55,409 nt of DNA, taken from contig JABDGF010000008.1 in NCBI GenBank assembly GCA_013286165.1, positions 1 through 55,409 on the forward strand, written 5' to 3'. The translations under genes were made by a program, and so were the position numbers. Below the pieces are notes generated by a model, which worked only from the letters and a program-made list of their open reading frames with translations, had not been told where the DNA came from and made no database searches. This DNA is from Acidobacteriota bacterium (GTDB lineage Bacteria > Acidobacteriota > Terriglobia > Acidiferrales > UBA7541). Shown here piece by piece: positions 51,339-55,409 of this stretch (positions within the stretch are counted from its first letter, which is position 1; each line of letters starts with the position of its first letter).

Positions 51339-51628
51339 CGTTTTGCGGGGCCGGTGCCGCGATAATGATAAATTCCCTCGCGATCGAAACCGCCCTCCCA
51401 CGTGCCGGCGAGCCAGTGGCCTCCGTGGAAAATTCCGCCGAGAAATGTGCCGCCCGTGAACTCGCCCGCGCGGAACATTCCGCCCATGAATAGTCCGGCT
51501 TCGAATCGGCCGCCGTCCCACTCGCACTCGATCAGCGCGGCGCCGCGGTTCACGGTGTTGGCTCCGAATTTCCGTTGGCGGTAAATTTCGCCGGGCTTGA
51601 GGACCATTTCGCTCACGTCGCTTGCCAT
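51335..51628 (-). CDS. Small pentad-repeat protein
   Basis: The 97 residues contain eight consecutive five-residue units of the form F/W-x-G/A-G-x: FEAGL, FMGGM, FRAGE, FTGGT, FLGGI, FHGGH, WLAGT, WEGGF (about 46-85). An N-terminal region (VLKPGEIYRQRKFGANTVNR) precedes them. The ATG at 51628 is preceded by AAGGAGG with an 11-base spacing; an ATG at 51607 is the alternative. Regular five-residue repeats with an aromatic at one position suggest a small solenoid or beta-roll. The stop codon overlaps the glycosyltransferase-like start. I do not recognise the family. Confidence 0.75.
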   Translation of the reverse strand: MASDVSEMVLKPGEIYRQRKFGANTVNRGAALIECEWDGGRFEAGLFMGGMFRAGEFTGGTFLGGIFHGGHWLAGTWEGGFDREGIYHYRGTGPAKR

Positions 51629-51800
51629 TGAGGCGGTTTCCTCCTTTGCGTGGGCGTACGAGTGCGTACCGTAGCGCGAAGGCGGTGCGGCAGAAGTCAA
51701 CTTTGTGTCAAAAGGTTTTCAGTGAGAGACGCGGGAATCGGTAAGGCAAAGGCCAACCCGGAGGCTGGCCGTCGCGGTCGCGTGCTGAAATGAAGATTTC

Positions 51801-52937
51801 TTACTTGTGCGCGAAGTGGGCGCGGCGCGCAACTGAGACTTCGAAGGCGTCGGGCTCGACTGTCGGCATCGCGGCGGTCACGTAGGTCTGCGAGATGCGG
51901 TCGTGCCAGGTGAATTTGTCTTCGTCCCAAGTGGACCAGACGAAGCCGAGCATGAACGTAGCGCCGGACATCGCGTAGCCGAACGCGCGCCACAGCAGTT
52001 GGCGGGTGTCTGGCAGGGTGCCGTCGAGCCGCACGATGGTGAGCTCGCGCAGCTGCATTCCGGGCGTCGCTCCCGCAAACACGGTGAAGAGGAAAAAATA
52101 CTGCATGTAGAAAAGGTAGAAGGCGGCGAAGTACACGGCTGCGTCCACTTTCTCCAGCATCATCTGGCCGCCGAGCGATTTGAAGAGGAACAGGAAGCCG
52201 GCGAACGTGAGGCCGAGGAAGGCAGCGTCGAGCGCGCCGGCGAACCGGCGTTCGGCGAGACCTGCCACGGGCACGATGGCGTTTTGCGGGTGCGCGCGGT
52301 CATCCGGACGGCTCGAAAAATCCAGCTCGGGCTGGATGCAGATTTCGACGCACTCGTTCTTTGGTTTTCGCGCGGAGGCGATTTTTTGCGCGGGGCGCGA
52401 AGCGGTCCTCACCGGCGTGTAGCGCGGTGATGCGGATTCGCTGGAGCCGCCGAAGTAATGCGCGGTCGCCGAATTTTCGGCGGAGTCCTGTTCGGTTTCG
52501 TAGTGCGGTTCGTCCCACTCGTCGGCCGGGGAAGGCGGCGGCGTGAAGGGAAGTCCGGATTGAGAGTCGTTGCGCGCGGGGCGGCCGTGGCGGATGCGGT
52601 AGGCATCGAGGCGGCGCGTAACTTCCTCGCGCCACGCGGGTTCAAGTGCGACGGTTGGGTAGCGGTTCGCGACCAAGGCGTCAGCCGAGGGTTCAGCCGA
52701 ATTTTGTAGCGACACGCGCGACGTGGTGTGCGATGAAGCGGCTGCTGCGGCGCGGGCCTTCTGCGGCTCGGGCTTGGGTTCAAGCTTGGGTTCGGGCGCG
52801 CGTTCGCGCGAGGTGGGCACACCTATACCACTAGCTTCGAGAACTTTGTCTTGTTCGACGAGCGGGGCGTCGCAGAACGAGCAATTCTCGGTGCGCTCCA
52901 TGAGGAGGGCACCACAATGCGAGCAGATTTGGATCAC
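51801..52937 (-). CDS. Zinc-ribbon RDD membrane protein
   Basis: The 378 residues begin with a zinc ribbon (CSHCGALL...CSFC, Cys5, Cys8, Cys19, Cys22). A Pro/Glu/Ala-rich disordered region follows (about 40-230). An RDD domain (about 232-350) comes next, with AERRFAGALDAAFLGLTFAG, AFYLFYMQYFFLFTVFAGAT PGMQL and ELTIVRLDGTLPDTRQLLWR, then KFTWHDRISQTYV, the family's C-terminal signature. RDD proteins are small membrane proteins of uncertain function, possibly ion antiporters. The gene lies upstream of the pentad protein in transcription order (172 bp gap). Confidence 0.9.
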   Translation of the reverse strand: MIQICSHCGALLMERTENCSFCDAPLVEQDKVLEASGIGVPTSRERAPEPKLEPKPEPQKARAAAAASSHTTSRVSLQNSAEPSADALVANRYPTVALEPAWREEVTRRLDAYRIRHGRPARNDSQSGLPFTPPPSPADEWDEPHYETEQDSAENSATAHYFGGSSESASPRYTPVRTASRPAQKIASARKPKNECVEICIQPELDFSSRPDDRAHPQNAIVPVAGLAERRFAGALDAAFLGLTFAGFLFLFKSLGGQMMLEKVDAAVYFAAFYLFYMQYFFLFTVFAGATPGMQLRELTIVRLDGTLPDTRQLLWRAFGYAMSGATFMLGFVWSTWDEDKFTWHDRISQTYVTAAMPTVEPDAFEVSVARRAHFAHK

Positions 52938-53193
52938 TGGTCCGTTTTGCGCTGCGGATGTCCAGTGGTGCGGAACGCGTATATCGTATCACGCGATGTT
53001 TGCACGGGGCGTGCGCGAATGTGCGGGCGATGTTGCGTAAGAGGAAACTTTTGCGCGGCTGAGCGTGCTTGCGTTCTGCGCTTGGTCACAACTTGATCAC
53101 AGCTTGGGCTGCGCGGTTCGTTGCGAGGCCGGAATGCGCGTGTTAGGCTCGGAGTGATTTTTTCTGGCGTACTCCTTGGACCTTACTGAGGCA

Positions 53194-55409
53194 ATGGCAA
53201 TCGCGGATTTTCCACGATTTCTTCGGACAGTCGCGCTTTCGATTGCTCTCGCCTTCGCTTTCTTCGCGGCCGTGGCCGCATCGCCTCGCAGCGCCAGCGC
53301 TCAACAAGTTGCGAAGCCCGCTCCGCCCAAGCAGCAGAAGCCCGTGCTTCCCGGCGCGGGTAGCGGCGACCAGAACGCCAGCCTCGAAGCCGACCAGCAG
53401 AAACAAGTTGGCCACATCTATTACGCCGATGGCCACGTCGACCTTCTCTACGACAACACGCGCCTCCGCGCCGATCACGTGGAATACGACGAAGACGCGC
53501 AGATCGCGAAAGCCAGCGGCCACGTGCAACTCGACTACGAAACGCAGCACGTCGAGGCCGATGACGCGGTGTACGAGCTCAAGACGGGCAAGGGGACGTT
53601 TCATCGCGTGCGCGCCACGTTTGCCGTGCAGCGCCGCGCGTCGCCCACGCTGCTGATCAGCCCGAATCCGATTTATTTCGAGGCCGACGTCGCCGAGCGC
53701 GTGGACCAGAACACCTACAAAATTCACAAAGCGTGGATGACGGTCTGCGATCCCGCGAAGCCGACGTGGAAGTTCTACGCGCCGGAAGCGACGGTGTACA
53801 TGCAGAAGTCGGTGCACCTGGAGAACGGAAACTTCCGGCTGTTTTCCGTGCCGGTTTTGTATCTGCCGTACGCCACGTTTCCCGCGGAGAAGGACCGGAC
53901 GTCTGGCTTCATGATTCCGGACGTGGGGCAGAGTTCCACGAAGGGATTTATTCTTGGCGATGCGGTGTATTGGGCCCCGGTGGATTGGGCGGATTTGACG
54001 CTCGGTGCGAACTACTACAGCAAGCGCGGCTGGTCGCAGAAAGGCGACCTTCGGATGAGGCCTTGGGAAAACGCGAAGCTCGACGTGCTGTATTCGGGCA
54101 TGATCGATCGCGGCCTCGTGGAAGCTGTTCCGCCTGTGGTGCCCGGCGGGCCGACGACGTACGAGAACATCAACCAGGGCGGTCACGAAGTTCACGTTCT
54201 ATTCACCGCGCTGCTTCCGGACGACTGGCGCGCTGTGGCCGATCTCGACCAGCTCAGTTCGCTCACCTACCGCATCGCGTGGTCGGAAACGTTTGCGCAG
54301 GCCGTGAATTCGGAAGTTCCGCGCAACGCGTTTCTTTCGAAGAATTGGCGCGGATTTAGTTTGAATTTCGCGTCGCTGAGCTATCAGAACTATTTCACGG
54401 CGACGACGGCGAATTCGGCGGACACGTCCGTGACGCTGCGCGCGGCGCCGGAGGTGGAAGCGAGTTCCGTGGATCAGGCGCCATGGACCAAGCTGCCGAT
54501 TTATTTTTCGTTCGAGGGATTTTCAGACGCCGTGCACCGCGGTGACACCGTGACGGGATTTTCGACGGGGAATTTTGTGGAGCGCAGCGAAATCGCGCCG
54601 ACCGTGACGATGCCGCTGCATTTCGGGCCGTGGCTCGACGTGACGCCGTCGTTCACTTTGCGCGCGACGTACTACGGCGGGGAGCTCGCGCCGAATGGCG
54701 ATTTTGTGAATAAGGGATTTACGCGGACGACGGAAGAGTTTTCGCTCGACCTGCGACCGTTCTCGCTCGACAGGATCTACCAGAAGGGCAACACGAAGTG
54801 GAAGCATGTGATCGAACCGGACATCGTCTATAACTACGTGAACGGCGTGAATAATTACGGCAAGTACGTCCGCTTCGACGAAGACGAGACGCTCACCGAT
54901 ACGAACGAAATTCAGTACGGCATCACGCAGCGGCTGTATCGCCGCGTTGGCGACGGCGACGCTGAGGAAGTGGCGAGCCTGAGCCTGACGCAGAAATATT
55001 TCTTCGACCCCACGTTTGGCGGTGCGCTGATTTCGGGCGAGCGCAACGTGTTCGCGACGCTCGATGCGCTCACGCCATTTGCGTTTGCCGATACGGCGCG
55101 ACATTTTTCGCCGATCGTAGCGAATTTGCGAGTCGATGCAGGCAAGCATTTCGATACGGAAGTGATCGCCAACTACGATCCCACGCACAATTACCTGCAG
55201 GCCATCGGAACGCTGGTGAAGTGGAAGCCGTACAAGGAATCGTTTCTCACGCTGGCGCATTTTTCCACGCAGAATCTTCCGAGCCCCGCGAGCGACGAGC
55301 CGCCCGGATTTATTTTTGAGAACCGCTCAAATCAGATTCGCGCGCTGGTGGGCTACGGCGATCTGACGCGTCGAGGATTCAACGCCACTTTCGGTGCGAG
55401 TTACGACAT
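53194..55409 (+). CDS. lptD: LPS-assembly protein LptD, 3' part cut by window edge
   Basis: The 738 visible residues begin MAIADFPRFLRTVALSIALA with a signal peptide. An N-terminal OstA/LptA-like domain (about 65-210) has VGHIYYADGHVDLLYDNTRL, RADHVEYDEDAQIAKASGHV and DDAVYELKTGKGTFHRVRAT. The conserved VCDPAKPTWKFYAPEATVYM (single Cys) follows. The LptD barrel starts with FSVPVLYLPYATFPAEKDRT, SGFMIPDVGQSSTKGF and VYWAPVDWADLTLGANYYSK. LptD with LptE inserts LPS into the outer membrane, so the cell is an LPS-type diderm. The frame is open to the window end. The start is tight to GAGG; the 256 bp upstream region has no other gene. Confidence 0.9.
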   Translation, partial: MAIADFPRFLRTVALSIALAFAFFAAVAASPRSASAQQVAKPAPPKQQKPVLPGAGSGDQNASLEADQQKQVGHIYYADGHVDLLYDNTRLRADHVEYDEDAQIAKASGHVQLDYETQHVEADDAVYELKTGKGTFHRVRATFAVQRRASPTLLISPNPIYFEADVAERVDQNTYKIHKAWMTVCDPAKPTWKFYAPEATVYMQKSVHLENGNFRLFSVPVLYLPYATFPAEKDRTSGFMIPDVGQSSTKGFILGDAVYWAPVDWADLTLGANYYSKRGWSQKGDLRMRPWENAKLDVLYSGMIDRGLVEAVPPVVPGGPTTYENINQGGHEVHVLFTALLPDDWRAVADLDQLSSLTYRIAWSETFAQAVNSEVPRNAFLSKNWRGFSLNFASLSYQNYFTATTANSADTSVTLRAAPEVEASSVDQAPWTKLPIYFSFEGFSDAVHRGDTVTGFSTGNFVERSEIAPTVTMPLHFGPWLDVTPSFTLRATYYGGELAPNGDFVNKGFTRTTEEFSLDLRPFSLDRIYQKGNTKWKHVIEPDIVYNYVNGVNNYGKYVRFDEDETLTDTNEIQYGITQRLYRRVGDGDAEEVASLSLTQKYFFDPTFGGALISGERNVFATLDALTPFAFADTARHFSPIVANLRVDAGKHFDTEVIANYDPTHNYLQAIGTLVKWKPYKESFLTLAHFSTQNLPSPASDEPPGFIFENRSNQIRALVGYGDLTRRGFNATFGASYD

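Overview
The window is a GC-rich, gene-dense chromosomal segment that looks like a diderm member of the Acidobacteriota. This assignment is an inference from gene content. It rests on an ADOP-type ABC permease, a DUF3300/DUF2950 pair, a Ser/Thr kinase with TPRs beside an ECF-like sigma factor, a cytochrome c/copper monooxygenase fusion, GH116, PilZ-TonB and sortase proteins, and LptD, which implies an LPS outer membrane. No tRNA, rRNA, CRISPR array, transposase or phage gene was recognised. Two large genes run off the window edges: the ADOP permease at the left and lptD at the right.

Layout. 1-11145 is almost entirely minus strand: the partial ADOP permease, a 0.7 kb intergenic patch full of short hairpin repeats, a membrane protein, an enoyl-CoA hydratase-like protein, a VOC protein, DUF2950 and DUF3300 proteins, a class D-like sortase with its probable LPQTA substrate, and a PilZ/TonB-C fusion. 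11535-15673 is plus strand: an IolB/KduI-family isomerase with KduD (uronate catabolism), then a divergent EF-G paralogue behind a long leader. 15684-19629 is minus strand: GNAT, Ser/Thr kinase-TPR and ECF sigma factor. 19763-22158 holds a lipoprotein overlapping a large secreted protein. A minus-strand M3 peptidase (dcp) follows, then a plus-strand TolC-EmrA-EmrB efflux operon (24664-29098).

29111-35033 is a minus-strand four-gene cluster: cytochrome c/PHM-like monooxygenase, ThuA-like, double-thioredoxin and GH116 proteins. 35313-42265 is plus strand: a histidine kinase, a two-gene ABC exporter, and a tandem M42 peptidase whose N-terminal half has lost its active site. A deoxynucleoside kinase with an apparently leaderless promoter follows, then a TPR protein, an amidohydrolase and a Tat-exported glycosylasparaginase. 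47777-52937 is minus strand: a YibQ-like deacetylase, an S41 protease homologue lacking the catalytic Ser and Lys, a glycosyltransferase-like protein overlapping a small pentad-repeat protein, and a zinc-ribbon RDD protein. lptD starts at 53194.

The structures least explained by known annotation are three families of short intergenic hairpins (some preceded by NNNNGC hexamer runs, one family with compensating stem changes), two pseudo-enzyme architectures (M42 and S41), the EF-G paralogue with a broken NKxD motif and a Cys/His cluster, the sortase/LPQTA pair in an LPS-type diderm, and the PilZ-TonB fusion. Gene starts were chosen from visible ribosome binding sites. No homology search was run, so family names rest on recognised motifs.
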